This document shows, one piece after another, positions 11,178 to 22,139 of a DNA stretch of 64,000 nucleotides. The first letter of the stretch is position 1. Each line of letters opens with the position of its first letter. Source of the stretch: Elgaria multicarinata webbii. Taxonomy: Eukaryota > Chordata > Lepidosauria > Squamata > Anguidae. The stretch covers positions 2,928,001-2,992,000 of the forward strand of contig NC_086179.1 of the NCBI RefSeq assembly GCF_023053635.1. The letters run 5' to 3'. The position numbers and the translations under genes are program-made. The notes under the pieces were generated by a model, which made no database searches, was not told the DNA's origin, and was given only the letters and a program-made list of their open reading frames with translations.

Positions 11178-12366
11178 AACTGGGGAGAGGCAACGAGTGG
11201 GGTGCCGCAGGGCTCAGTCCTGGGCCCAGTGCTCTTCAACATTTTTATTAATGATTTGGACGAGGAGGTGCAGGGAACGCTGAACAGATTTGCAGATGAG
11301 ACAAAATTGGGTGGGTTAGCTAATACCTAGGGAAAGTGGAAGGCAAAAGGAAGAGAGGCCGACCAAGGGCAAGATGGATGGATGATATTCTGGAGGTGAC
11401 AGACTTGACCTTGGGGGAGCTAGGGGTGGTAACAGCCGACAGAAAGCTCTGGCGTGGGCTGGTCCATGAAGTCACGAAGAGCTGGAAGCGACTGAACGAA
11501 TAAACAACAACAACAAGCTAATACCCTGGAAGGCAGAAACAAACTTCAAAGTGATCTTGATAGGCTGGAGTGCTGGGCTGAAAACAACAGGATGGAATTT
11601 AATAGGGATAAATGCCAAGTTCTACATCTAAGAAATAGAAACCAAATGCACAGTTACAAGATGGGGGATACTTGGCTCAGCAATACTACGAACGAGAAGG
11701 ATCTTGGAATTGTTGTAGATCGCAAGCTGAATAGGAGCCAACTGTGATATGGCTGCAAAAAAGGGAAATGCTATTTTGGGCTGCATTAATAGAAGTACAG
11801 CGTCCAAATCGCCTGAGGTACTGGTTCCCCTCTATTCGGCATTGCTTAGGCTTCATCTTGAGTATTTTGTCCAGTTCTGGGTACCACACTTCAAGGATGC
11901 AGACAAGCTGGAGGGGGTTCAGAGGAGGGCAACCAGGATGATCAGGGGTCTGGAAACAAAGCCCTATGAGGAGAGACTGAAAGAACTGGGCATGTTTAGC
12001 CTGGAGAAGAGAAGAATGAGGGGAGACATGATAGCACTCTTCAAATACTTAAAAGGTTGTCACACAGAGGAGGGCCAGGATCTCTTCTCAATCCTCCCAG
12101 AGTGCAGGACACGGAATAATGGGCTCAAGTGACAGGAAGCCAGTTTCCGGCTGGATATCAGGAAAAACTTCCTGACTGTTAGAGCAGTATAACAATGGAA
12201 CCAATGACCTAGGGAGGTTGTGAGCTCTCCCACACTAGAGGCCTTCAAGAGGCAGCTGGACAACCATCTGTCAGGGATGCTTTAGGGTGGATTCCTGTAT
12301 TGAGCAGGGGGTTGGACTCGATGGCCTTTTGGGCCCCTTCCAACTCTACTATTCTATGATTCTCTG
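11178..12366 (+). mobile_element. CR1 LINE, long 3' part, split by BovB
   Basis: It covers the RT region upstream of FADET (GCCGCAGGGCTCAGTCCTGG, QGSVLGP-type motif) through the thumb/C-terminal region to the 3' repeat. BovB sequence is inserted at 11328-11516. The frame is broken. It lies in intron 1 of IFIT copy 1. Confidence 0.9.
11328..11516 (+). mobile_element. BovB LINE 3' end
   Basis: GGTCCATGAAGTCACGAAGA, then GCGACTGAACGAATAAACAA and (CAA)n, is the BovB 3' terminus. It is flanked by the direct repeat GCTAATACC (11319-11327 and 11517-11525), a clean insertion into CR1. BovB is abundant in squamates and horizontally spread. Confidence 0.85.
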
Positions 12367-12429
12367 AACTTTTTAAGCCTGGGTATAATTCACCCACCCA
12401 TTCTGGTCTCCACTTAACAAGCAGACTTA

Positions 12430-12559
12430 GGCCTTAGCTAGACCTAAGGTTTATTCCAGGATTGTCCCTGCCTGCTCCCAGGATATCCTGTGTATCATGT
12501 ACATGAACAGGGATGACCCCGGGATGATCCCGGGATAAACCTTAGGTCTAGCTAAGGCC
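12430..12559. mobile_element. near-perfect palindromic MITE
   Basis: The left arm GGCCTTAGCTAGACCTAAGG is matched exactly by the right arm CCTTAGGTCTAGCTAAGGCC, with further pairing inside (CCCGGGAT, ATCCCGGG). No TA or 8-bp duplication is obvious. It is the younger copy of the family at 11003. Confidence 0.75.
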
Positions 12560-13794
12560 TCAATCTGTATTTTTTGTCCTTGAATGCAGAGAGCGAACAG
12601 AAAGGAAGTTTCCTCTGCTGAGGTCCGTTTTTGGTTAAGAAGCAAAGAGGCTGGCAAGAATTGCCTTGCCCTACTGCCGACGTTGGACTGTCATTTGGTT
12701 TAGACTAGAGCAAAAAGCACACGCAGCCACCATTTCTGCAGGGGGAGTCTGCAGGTGCTGATGCCCCAGAATGAACTTGTTAATCTTTCAGGTGCCACAA
12801 AAATCTACTCTTTTCACACCCAAAGAGGCAGCCAGGTCAGTCTCATGTTCATGCTCCAGGTGAGGAACGGAGAGACCTTGGTCCCCACCTCTGTGGCTTA
12901 GACTGCTCTGTGCTTAAGAAAGCTACAACAGACTGTGGGTTGAACCCAGGTCACCTTAACCATCATCAGCCAAAGCATCTGAGCAGACTTGAGACCTTCG
13001 CTGAGGCCTAGCTTTCCCCTAGGGTTGCCAGTTGCCCAGAGAAGGAATGGCCTCACTGCTTTTGTGCCTTCAACAGCAAATCCCCAGTTGTCCATCAGAA
13101 TTGCATAGCTGTGCCTCAACTTGGTCAAGTGTGCCCCAGCCATCTTGCTCCAGGCGAATGACCACCGTCAGTCTGAACCCTACAGCTACCACATAAGAGT
13201 TTCAACAGGGTGCTGGCCCTACCATTGGGTGGAGTGAAGCAGCCGCCTCAGACAGCAGTTGCTGAGGGGCGGCAAAAGGTGCATGCCGCTGGGGTCTTCC
13301 CTGCACCTCCTAAGCTAGCCTGCTGCCCTCAGGTGTAGTCAAAGACACTGTCAGTCTGGCTACATGTCAGTCTGACCATCTTGCTTTTGCCTCAGGCCAC
13401 CCGACGTCTTGGGCCGGCCCTGGTTTTAAAGATGATTTCAGTTTAATATCCCCCACTTGTAGGATGTTCTTCCCAACACGGGTTAAGGCTTTCCCCTGCT
13501 CCCTGGCATTTGAGGGCATAAAATGGGGCTTTTAAATCAAGTTATTTTGTTGGGTATTGGCATTTGAAATTGTTTCCAGCTGTTTAAAATTGTCCGATCT
13601 TGTTGTATGTTGTAATCCCTAGTGTTTTTTAGAATAAGGCTTCCAATAAAATGTATTAATCATCTTTATCATCTCTCTTCTTATGTTCTTATGTTCTTAT
13701 CTAGGGTCATATCTTTTGTGTGCAACTCCCATTTCCAGGTAGGCATCTAGTGGGAGCCATGAGTATCTCACCTGTGTATCTCTTCACTTTGCAG

Positions 13795-15115
13795 GCCATT
13801 GCGGGAGAAGCTTCTAAGTCTGCAGTGTCATTTCACCTGGAACTTTGGGATCAAAGACAAGGTGAATGCAGCACACATCCTGCAGAAACTGGCACTGCAG
13901 GCAGAGCACACGCCCTACCACAATCGCGGCACCCTCATCGCAATGAGGGCCTACCTGCTCCAGGTGCAAGGATCCTACCAAGAGGCCTTGGAGAGCCTTG
14001 AAGAAGCAGAGGAAGCTCTGAAACAGGACCATCCGACCTCTTTCTCCTGCCAGGTCCTGGCAGCGTATGGAAACTACGCCTGGATTTATTATCACTTAAC
14101 CAATTATGATATGGTGGAGCTCTACTTGGCCAAAATTCATGAGATCTGCCAAACCTTGTCCAGCCCCGAACCATATTCTGTTCTGATCCCTGAAATCCAT
14201 GCCCAGAAAGGCTGGTTCCTCCTGGCCATGGGTTTCCGGAATGGGGAGGAGGCCACCGAGTGCTTCCGAATGGCCCTGGAAGGAGATGCCTCCAAAGCAG
14301 AGTACCACGCAGGTCTGGCCATCTCTGTCTTTGCCTCTTGGCGTACTACTTGGAGAGATGATCTCAAGAGGGAGGCTAAAGACTTGATGGAAGAGATTAT
14401 CCTTAGCCAGCCCCAAAGTTATGAAATCAAAGTGTATTTGGCCAGTTTGCTTCCAAGGAGAGCCTGGCAGAGAGTCAACCACCTTGTGGAGGGCGTTGTC
14501 CAGAACAGCTTCAACCCTGAAGTCTTAAGAACAGCTGCCCAGCTGTGCCAGTCACAGTCCCTCTCCCAGGCCATCACCATCTTGAAGCAGGCCATCGCCC
14601 TGGATCCCAACTATCACCTCCTTCACTATGACCTCGGCATCTGCTACAAGAACCAGATGGAAGGAGCATCACCAGAAGGACGTGCCGAGATGCTGGCAGC
14701 TGCTACCGAGAGCTTCAAACGGGCTGTGGAAATGGATCCCCTGTTTATATATCCCACATTGGAGCTGGCAAAAGCATATGGAGAAACCTCCCCTGCTTAC
14801 GAGGAAGAGATTTTTCAGAACCTGATGGAGGAGCTGCCCAGCACCAGCGAGCGATGCCAGCAGGCCATCTACCTGCACTGGGGAGACTTCCTCCTCCACA
14901 GGAAGGGGCTGAAGCACGAGGCGCTGGAGATGTACAAGGCAGGCTTAGCCATTTCTGATCTCCAAAACCGGGAGCGGCGCCAGCTGAAGGACCGGCTGAT
15001 GAACCTGGTAAAGATGTTCCAGGAAGACCCTGAAACCAAAGCTACCTACAGCGTTGCTCCACTTTCCTATGGGGAAAATCTGGATATATGTTTTAGAAGA
15101 AGAATCATAGAATAG
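13795..15115 (+). CDS. IFIT copy 1, main exon: interferon-induced TPR protein
   Basis: With exon 1 (9813-9817) this encodes about 441 residues. IFIT proteins are cytosolic antiviral TPR proteins that bind 5'-triphosphate or cap0 RNA and block translation. Family signatures in order: SLQCHFTWNF near residues 10-20 (human IFIT5 has ECHFTWNL), AYGNYAWIYYHL near 90, PEIHAQKGWFLL near 130, ATECFRMALEGD, LHYDLGICYKNQM near 270, and CQQAIYLHWGDFL. Helix pairs with TPR spacing run throughout. Human IFIT5 is 482 residues; the last TPR (LGFVYKLEG region) is missing here. The final residues and the TAG at 15113-15115 come from an antisense CR1 fragment that starts near 15100. Copy 2 continues differently after the shared YS, so the original C-terminus is lost. 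It is probably functional up to that point; I cannot tell whether the shortened tail matters. Confidence 0.88.
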
Positions 15116-15183
15116 CAGAGTTGGAAGGGCCTACAAGGCCATCGAGGCCAACCCCCTGCTCAAGGCAGGAATCCACCCTAAAC
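15100..15183 (-). mobile_element. CR1 3' fragment ending the IFIT copy 1 ORF
   Basis: AGAATCATAGAATAGCAGAG and GTTGGAAGGGCC are the complement of the CR1 3' terminus. The IFIT stop codon TAG lies within GAATAGCAG. Only about 80 bases of CR1 are present. Confidence 0.85.
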
Positions 15184-15783
15184 CCTAACAGTATTTAGTG
15201 CCTGCTGCTAACCAGATTGGATCTTTTATACCTGCACAGCTTTTTCCAGGGCAGCCTTCTTCGTCTTCGCAAGCCACCCAGATGGAGGGCTCCTGGCACT
15301 GGCCACCAAAAGGCATCGTGCAGCTGTCCGGACTTTCTCTCCTTAACAGAATTCCTCCGGCAAGAAAAAAGAATCAATTCCGTGAGAGGCGCAAGCTGAT
15401 TGCCCAGAAAAAGCCTCCTCTGGAAGCACCCACAGTTGCATCAATTCTTATCAAGCAGGGCAATGCAAAGCATCATGTGGGACTTTTGATTGGGGCGGGG
15501 AGGGGGGGGAACTGCTTGCCTTCATTCTCTAGTCTTCCCACAGGGGTTGACAGCATCTACTTTGAGCAATTAGATCAGCTCTGCATATTGGTATTGAAAG
15601 GAGACGGATGTGTCCAATTCTCATGGGCTGGAGACCCTCCGTCCCCTTCTGTGATTGGGGAACGAAGGACCTGGAGTCAGGGGGAAGCGGTCACAGGACC
15701 TGGAAATTGAGGGGGTTTCTTCTTCCATTCTGTTACTGGGACACTCCAGATGTTCAGTATTCTTCTGCGGCAAAGAAAAGCTG
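15184..15783 (+). other. 3' flank of IFIT copy 1, unassigned
   Basis: An open frame of about 170 residues exists (15198-15710), but it resembles no protein I know and has Ser/Gln/Pro-rich, low-conservation composition. It may hold the original 3' UTR displaced by the CR1 insertion. No clear polyadenylation signal is seen. Confidence 0.3.
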
Positions 15784-16490
15784 ATGTTATGACTGTAAAG
15801 GAAGCACGCCCCAGCAAAGCTGGCTTTTCCACTGGATTTTGCACAGATCCCAAGAATACACGCACACGGCTCCAAAACTGGAGGGTTAGGCCCAAATTTA
15901 TTGAGGATAAGGGTAGGAAATACAAGATTAGCATTCAATGGATAAAACATGCAGATACAGAGTAGGCACCCAGACCAAGCAAACTAAAAAATAACTAAGT
16001 TGTAAACTATACTTCACCCAGCCATGTGGTCATCCAGCTCAGAACAAAAGCCCCTTGCAAAATGTACTCTTTGTAGATAGTTTCCCCTACTCCTTCCCCC
16101 CTCCCTTGCGAGGATCGTTCACACCTTCCCAGAGATGTTAATTTTCGCTCAAGGCCGATCGGTGGTCCCAGGATGTGCCAGAACGCCCACATGCAGCTGG
16201 CCGCTTATCTGCTCTGCTCCTAAAATCATAACAATAAAAGTACATTTTAACATTTCTAAAAAGCTATTCTTTGTATGAATTAACCCCATCCTTACAATGA
16301 CTATATCTGTTCTCCTGTTTGTTTGCATTTCTGCTTAATTAAAGTGTGGCCAATGGGTTACAAAATCACTAGTAAACGCAACCTCCATTTTGCAAACCTA
16401 GATATGCATTCCTGGAAAGCACTGGGATTACCACCCTGAGGCTGCTTCATACCTACCATGTTAATTTTGTTTTCCTTAGCTTTGTGTATT
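15784..16490. mobile_element. possible LTR-type fossil
   Basis: This non-coding stretch has TTTATTGAGG and AATAAA-like boxes and an end phrase (AACGCAACCTCCATTTTGC) that resembles, in complement, the end of the 29700-30060 stretch (AAAATGGAGTTACG). That would fit two degraded LTRs of one family. It is broken and has no coding parts. Confidence 0.25.
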
Positions 16491-16494
16491 CACA

Positions 16495-16880
16495 TCATAG
16501 AATCATAGAATAGCAGAGTTGGAAGGGGCCTACAAGGCCATTGAGTCCAACCCCCTGCTCAGTGCAGGAATCCACCCTAAAGCATCCCTGACAGATGCTT
16601 GTCCAGCTGCCTCTTGAAGGCCTCTAGTGTGGGAGAGCCCACAACCTCCCTAGGTCATTGGTTCCATTGTTGTACTGCTCTAACAGTCAGGAAGTTTTTC
16701 CTGATGTCCAGCCGGAATCTGGCTTCCTGTCACTTGAGCCCCTTATTCCGTGTCCTGCACTCTGGGAGGATCGAGAAGAGATCCTGGCCCTCCTCTGTGT
16801 GACAACCTTTCAAGTATTTGAAGAGTGCTCTCAATCTTCTCTTCTCCAGGCTAAACATGCCCAGTTCTTTCAGTCCCTTA
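16495..16880 (-). mobile_element. CR1 LINE 3' fragment
   Basis: It begins ATCATAGAATCATAGAATAG and carries the CR1 C-terminal ORF in complement, to about 16878. It is followed directly by the end of a palindromic MITE (to about 16940). Confidence 0.9.
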
Positions 16881-16933
16881 CAATACACTTGTTAAAGGTG
16901 CAGAAGCCCTGTCCTCCTCCTCTTCATAGGGTC

Positions 16934-17568
16934 ACCCTAGCTGTCCTCAACCCTGCAACTCCATGGCTCCACCAGCCCAGCCTAGTCATTTTCTCCTTTT
17001 TGTTCTTTTCAAGTGAGGACGGTGGGGCGGGGTGGTGGTGGTGTGTCTCATCAGGACTATAACAGGGAGACAAATGAAGCCTCAAAAGCAGAACCTGGGA
17101 CCAAAGCAGAGCAGAGCCTGACCCAAAGCACCACAGTGGGCTCCAGGGTTAATCTTTGGGGAAGGGGGTGCAGCCTGGGCAACTCCACTTCACCTGGGGG
17201 CCCTCCTGCTCGGTCGGCTGGGAGGGCGCATTGACCCCCTGCCTCCCAGAAGTACTGCCTCGGCAGCCGCGCGGTCTTCCTCCAGGCTCCGCTCACCTCA
17301 TCCTGCTGCCTTTCAGCCGCAATCTTTGCCCGGAGAGGCGATCCCAGGAGGAGGCGGGTGGCCTCAGCCGTGCTTCTACTCGGAGACACGGCGGCAGAAA
17401 ACGCTTGTTGGGGAAATGAAAACTGAAACTCTGAGAGCGGAACACGGCCCGGGGGCGCCCAGGCTGGTGGGGCCTGGCGTCAGCCGCAAACCAGGCCAGG
17501 TCTGATAGAGGAGGAGGAAAAGAACCTCATGAACAGCAACTGCATCGGATGAGGATGAGGAGGATATC
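16934..17568 (-). pseudogene. duplicated IFIT promoter and exon 1 without a main exon
   Basis: This segment is paralogous to 27310-28345, the 5' end of IFIT copy 2: GACTATAACAGGGAGACAAA, AACCTGGGACCAAAGCAGAG and GTGGGCTCCAG recur in the same order. On the minus strand it holds an ISRE-like site (complement at 17417-17429), a 5' UTR-like stretch, ATG-AG at 17301-17297 and the donor GTGAGC at 17296. No TPR exon follows on that strand down to copy 1, which is on +. It is either a partial duplication or a gene whose body was lost. Transcription from it could still occur. Confidence 0.7.
17417..17429 (-). promoter_or_regulatory. ISRE-like site of the orphan IFIT exon 1
   Basis: GAAAACTGAAACT on + is one mismatch from GAAANNGAAACT. 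It sits about 120 bp upstream (minus direction) of the ATG-AG exon, the same distance order as in the intact copy. Confidence 0.65.
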
Positions 17569-17739
17569 CAGGGTGAGTGCCAGACTATTTTGTGCCCTAG
17601 GCAAGGTGAGCTACTTTCACACACACACACAATGCCAACTTTGATTTTTAAGAACATATGTTTCCTGGGGAAAAATAAGAAGCACAAAACTTGAAACTGC
17701 TAAATTTATTTTAAAGTGCAAGAAATACATTGTGCCATT

Positions 17740-18201
17740 TATAGCAAACAAATTGGAAAGGAACGTCTAGCTCCTTCCTATCTCTCCTCTCTCATCTCAC
17801 ACTATTGTCTCGCTCGTGCTCTTCGCTCCTCTGATGCCTTGTTTCTCGCCTGCCCAAGGGTCTCTACTTCCCTTGCTCGGCTTCGTCCATTTTCTTCTGC
17901 TGCCCCTTACGCCTGGAACGCTCTCCCAGAACACTTGAGAACTGCAAACTCAATCACAGCTTTTAAAGCTCAGCTAAAAACTTTTCTTTTTCCTAAAGCT
18001 TTTAAAACTTGATTTTGTTCTGACTTTATACTGTTAGTTTTACCCTACCCAGTGCCTGTTTACCCTACCCTGTGCCTGTTTGCCTTCTCTTCCCCTCCTT
18101 ATTGTTTTATTATGGTTTTATTAGAATGTAAGCCTATGCGGCAGGGTCTTGCTATTTACTGTTTTACTCTGTACAGCACCATGTACATTGATGGTGCTAT
18201 A

Positions 18202-18240
<39 letters not shown>
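17740..18240 (+). mobile_element. L2-clade LINE 3' fragment inside hAT A
   Basis: It encodes [20 protein letters not shown] then [20 protein letters not shown], the C-terminus of an L2-clade ORF2. It ends with GGTGCTATATAAATAAATAA repeats. Same subfamily as 30085-31230. Confidence 0.85.
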
Positions 18241-18242
<2 letters not shown>

Positions 18243-18298
18243 ATAATAAAATGCATTATTTAATAGGAATATCACCTCCAAATCATCATCCCCCCCAA

Positions 18299-18396
18299 CT
18301 CACACACACACGTGCGCACGCACACTCAGCATCACTCACTCCAAACAAACACATGCATTCACTCAAAGACCCCATGTACCCCATTCACCCAGACAT

Positions 18397-18442
<46 letters not shown>

Positions 18443-18460
18443 ACACACACACACGCACAC
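18299..18460. repeat. (CA)n and (CT)n simple repeats
   Basis: Alternating CA-rich and CT-rich microsatellites lie inside hAT element A. Confidence 0.85.
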
Positions 18461-18953
18461 ACACTTCAGTCTTACCTTACTCGCTTGTTCTCCTTCTCCT
18501 CCTCCACCTTCTGGTGCTTGCTGCTTGCTGCTTCTTCTTCCCCCTCTTCTTCAGCGCTGGGGGAGGGGTGCTGGAGGCCCAGCCACTCGTGACAGCAAGT
18601 GAACTGAGCCCCTCCCCCGCCTCGCATCACCCTCATGCTGACGAGATGGCACCCCACGCCCGCCCAGCCGAAGCGAAGCCAGGGATGCTGGGGTGGGGCG
18701 GGGCGGCTCCAAGTTCAGGCTTCTGGGCACATTCCAGAAGTCCGAACGTAGCACCGCCCCACCCCCACCCCAGCGTCCCTGGCTTCGCTTCGGCTGGGCG
18801 GGCGTGGGGTGCCATCTCGCCCGCCCAGGCCCAGCTGAATCCTCGGGCCGGCTCACAGCCAACGTGCGTGAGTGCTGCGCTGTGCCCAGCGCCCCTCTTA
18901 GCTTGGCACTCTAGGCGGCCGCCTGAGTGGCCTCTATGGTAGCGCCGGCCCTG

Positions 18954-19440
18954 ATGATATCAGCACCTGTGTCTTAATTTATGCAGCATCCCTCCAGCAG
19001 CTGCCTGGACATTCAAAGTCGTTTCAAGTGCTCTAACTTAAGGTAAAGTGCTGGGTGGTGCTCGCTCTAATGTTTATTTCGGCACATTGAAGGCACAGTG
19101 CTATGCACAAGTCTTCACGTAGTTTAACTGGATTTCGCTACCCGCGTTGCCATAGCACATCTGGAACATCCACATCATTAGAAACATCTGTGGGATGCTG
19201 CTGCCACCTACTGGTCAGAAAGAAGAGCTGCAGCAGCAAAGCCTCCTTGCAGGTCAAGCGCCCACCAAGTGGCAGAGCCAGGGGTTGCGCTAGAGGGGGG
19301 CCGAGGGGCAAGCACCCCCCAAAGTGCTCACACACACCCAGTCGCACCCCCCCTCCCCATTGCAGAACTCCTATCATTTCGTGAAGGAAAGGCACTTTTC
19401 ACAGATACAGTCTCCACAGCTGTTCAGGTGCAGCTCCTGA
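18954..19440. other. flank of the IFIT duplicon, unassigned
   Basis: GCAGCATCCCTCCAGCAGCT near 18986 matches GCAGCATCCTTCCAGCAGCT near 29607, so the duplication shared with IFIT copy 2 extends past the hAT insertion. I see no gene. Confidence 0.5.
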
Positions 19441-19738
19441 GTGTGGCACAGAGCGGTAAAGCAGCAGTTTCTGCAGCTGAAACTCTCCCCATGGCCTGAG
19501 TTCGATCCCAGCGGAAGCTGGTTTCAGGCAGCCGGCTTGGGTCAACTCAGCCTTCCATCCTCCCGAGGTCAGTAAAATGAGTACCCAGTTAGCTGGGGGA
19601 AAGGGAATAGTAACGGCCGGGGAAGGCAATGGCAAACCACCCCGCTATAAGGCCTGCCAAGAAAACGTCAGCGAAAGCTGGCGTCCCTCCAAGAGTCAGT
19701 AATGACTCCGTGCTTGCACGAGAGGTTCCTTTCCTTTC
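19441..19738 (+). mobile_element. tRNA-derived SINE
   Basis: The head has an A box (GCGGTAAAGCAG) and a B box (GAGTTCGATCCC), followed by GGAAGCTGGTTTCAGGCAGC, GAGTACCCAGTTAGCTGGGG and a GAGAGGTTCCTTTCCTTTCC end. A second full copy is at 58295-58590. This is a Pol III SINE, not a tRNA gene. Confidence 0.85.
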
Positions 19739-19837
19739 CAACATACCCTTCAAGATGCCAACAGACCAAGGGCCGTTCACTGAGGGGAAAGATCTCACAT
19801 GGAGAACAGAGCCAGGGGCCCCCAGGGATGTGTGTGT

Positions 19838-20225
19838 GCTAGAACATGAGAAGCACCATGCAGGATCAGACCAAGGGTCCATCTAGTCCAGCACCCTGCT
19901 CACACAGCGGCCAACCAGCCATTGGCCAGGGACCAACAAGGCAGGACATGGTGCAACTGTACCCTCCCACCCATGTTCCCCAGCCACTGGGGCACACAGG
20001 CTGACTGCCTCAAATACTGGAGAGAGCACACAACCATCGGGGCTAGTAGCCGTTGATAGCTTTCACCTCCAGGAATTGATCCAACCCCCTTTTAAAGCCA
20101 TCCAAATGGGTGGCCATCACTACATCTTGGGGTAGTGAGTTCCATAATTTAACTATGCGCTGTGTGAAGAAGGCCTTCCTTTTATTTGTACTGGATCTCC
20201 CACCAATCAGCTTCATGGGATGACA
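19838..20225 (-). mobile_element. CR1-like subfamily 2 fragment
   Basis: On the minus strand it encodes KAFFTQRIVKLWNSLPQDVV then THLDGFKRGLDQFL, the C-terminal end of a CR1-type ORF2, followed by the GACTAGATGGACCC 3' region. Confidence 0.75.
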
Positions 20226-20958
20226 CACACACCCCCGCGCGCTTCGGTTCTAGTATTATGAGGGAGAAAAACTGTTTGTTTTTGAGACCCCACCCCACAT
20301 CCTCCGGTGTCAGTCAGGCTGGGAATTGCTTTGTTTTGCAATCACAACCCCTCCCCCATTACCTGAAAGGGGGACAAACTCCTTTAACCCCCAATTGCTC
20401 GTCCTCTGTTTCCTTTACAGGGTAACCCTCCTCTGCACTTTTATTACTGAGAGTTAGGAAAGCATGCAGGGAATTGCAGCCTTCGATATTACGCCGAATG
20501 TGATCTGGAGGGAGACATCGCCCAATCTGACGTATAAGCAAGAACCTGTAACACTGATTTTTGGTTCTGTTAGTCGTAGTGGCGTGTGGCTTGGTTTGGG
20601 ACATGTGGACGTAAGTGAGGGGGGGCATAAAATGCTCCTCCTGCATTGCAAATGTCCACTCCTTCACTAGGCCAGCCCTCTATGCGTCCTAAAGAAAGGA
20701 GTGTGGAGGTGGCCGGGACATTAAAAAGTGGGGGGGATGCAGGGGCATGTGGCAGGGAGGGAAAGGCTAAGAGGTTCATCAGACGAGCGTTTTATTGCAC
20801 ACTCGCTACTGCTCACTTAAGGATGTGCGCGTGTTCTTCAGACGGCAGCGTCTGCCTCATACGGGCCTGCACTCCTGCTGCTTGTTTTTCCGTTGCAAAA
20901 TAGACCCCTTCTAATCCAATTTTTAAAAAAGAGAATTCCACCAGTGGTGACTTCTGCT

Positions 20959-21812
20959 GCATACCCTGGAAGAAAGAAAAAAACCTCAAAGTGATCTTGA
21001 TAGGCTGGAGTCCTGAGCTGAAAACAACAGCATGAAATTTAATAGAGATAAATGCCAAGTTCTACATCTAGGAAACAGAAACCAAATGCACAGTTACAAG
21101 ATGGGGGATACTTGGCTCAGCAATACTACAAACGAGAAGGATCTTGGAATTGTTGAAAATCACAAGCTGAATAGGAGCCAACAGTGCGATATGGCTGCAA
21201 GAAAGGCAAATGCTGTTTTGGGCTGCATTAATAGAAGTAGAGCTTCCAAATCACGTGAGGTCCTGGTTCCTCTCTATTCGGCCCTGGTTAGGCCTCATCT
21301 AGAGTATTGCGTCCAGTTCTGGGCTCCACAATTCAAGAAGGACGCAGACAAGCTGGAGCGTGTTCAGAGGAGGGCAACCAGGATGGTCAGGGGTCTGGAA
21401 ACAAAGCCCTACGAAGAGAGACTGAAAGAACTGGGCATGTTTAGCCTGGAGAAGAGAAGATGGAGGGGAGACATGAGAGCACTCTTCAAATACTTGAAAG
21501 GTTGTCACACAGAGGAGGGCCAGGATCTCTTCTCGATCCTCCTAGAGTGCAGGACACGGAATAATGGGCTCAAGTTAAAGGAAGCCAGATTCCGGCTGGA
21601 CATCAGGAAAAACTTCCTGACTGTTGGAGCAGTGCGACAATGGAATCAGTTCTCTAGGGAGGCGGTGGGCTCTCCCACACTTAGAGGCCTTCAAGAGGCA
21701 GCTGGACAGCCACCTGTCAGGGATGCTTTAGGGTGGATTCCTGCATTGAGCAGGGGGTTGGACTCGATGGCCTTGTAGGCCCCTTCCAACTCTGCTCTTC
21801 TATGATTCTATG
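20959..21812 (+). mobile_element. CR1 LINE 3' part with long open frame
   Basis: A 248-residue open frame (21032-21778) runs from MKFNRDKCQVLHLGNRNQMH through KDLGIVENHKLNRSQQCDMA to the C-terminus. This is one of the least damaged CR1 copies. The RT catalytic part is absent (5' truncated). Confidence 0.9.
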
Positions 21813-21842
21813 AAATTTCATATTTTGATTTGAAGCAGTAGC

Positions 21843-22035
21843 CATCATATTATTATTATTTTATTATTTATTTATTTATTTATAAAGCGCCATCTATTTT
21901 TTTTTTATTTTTATGGCACTGTACAGAACAAAACAAGGCAATCTGCCATATGACTTACAATCTAAAATCACAGTAACAGACAGGGGAGGGAGGGGAAAAA
22001 CCAACCGGGGTAGGGGGCATTAAAACTAAAACATA
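21843..22035 (-). mobile_element. L2-type LINE 3' tail
   Basis: (TTTA)n followed by AAAGCGCCATCTATT, GGCACTGTACAGAACAAAAC and GACTTACAATCTAAAAT resembles in complement the tail of the 30085-31230 subfamily (TTGTAAGCC, TACAGCACCATG). Confidence 0.55.
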
Positions 22036-22139
22036 GACTACTTATAGAACACTGACTGATATGCCCTGCATGGTTCAGGTCCGTGAACAATGTTTATACA
22101 ATTTATTTGATAAATAATAAATTTCTCTGCAAGTTATTC

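Larger units (their letters stand above)
9818..13794 (+). other. intron 1 of IFIT copy 1
   Basis: The 4-kb intron runs from GTAAGC to the acceptor TTTGCAG at 13794. It holds L2 tails, an (AAT)n run, two palindromic MITEs and a long CR1 with a BovB insertion, each listed separately. I see no gene in the stretch 12563-13794. Confidence 0.75.
17569..18953 (+). mobile_element. hAT non-autonomous element A with nested L2
   Basis: It starts CAGGGTGAGTGCCAGACTAT and ends TAGCGCCGGCCCTG. Flanks AGGATATC (17561-17568) and ATGATATC (18954-18961) are an 8-bp duplication with one mismatch, diagnostic of hAT. Same family as 28617-29428 and 61917-62683. An L2 fragment and simple repeats enlarge it. The open frames inside show no transposase. 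Confidence 0.75.

Noticed and set aside
15198-15710. 170-codon frame downstream of IFIT copy 1
   Set aside because: No recognisable domain, no promoter or splice context, composition like random translated DNA.
18400-18460. Possible CRISPR-like or regulatory repeat array
   Set aside because: It is plain (CT)n/(CA)n simple sequence in a eukaryotic genome.
19441-19520. tRNA gene-like A and B boxes (also at 58295)
   Set aside because: They are followed by a SINE body shared by both copies; no complete tRNA cloverleaf.
20959-21812. 248-codon frame as a host gene
   Set aside because: Sequence is CR1 ORF2 C-terminus and recurs at many other places in the window.
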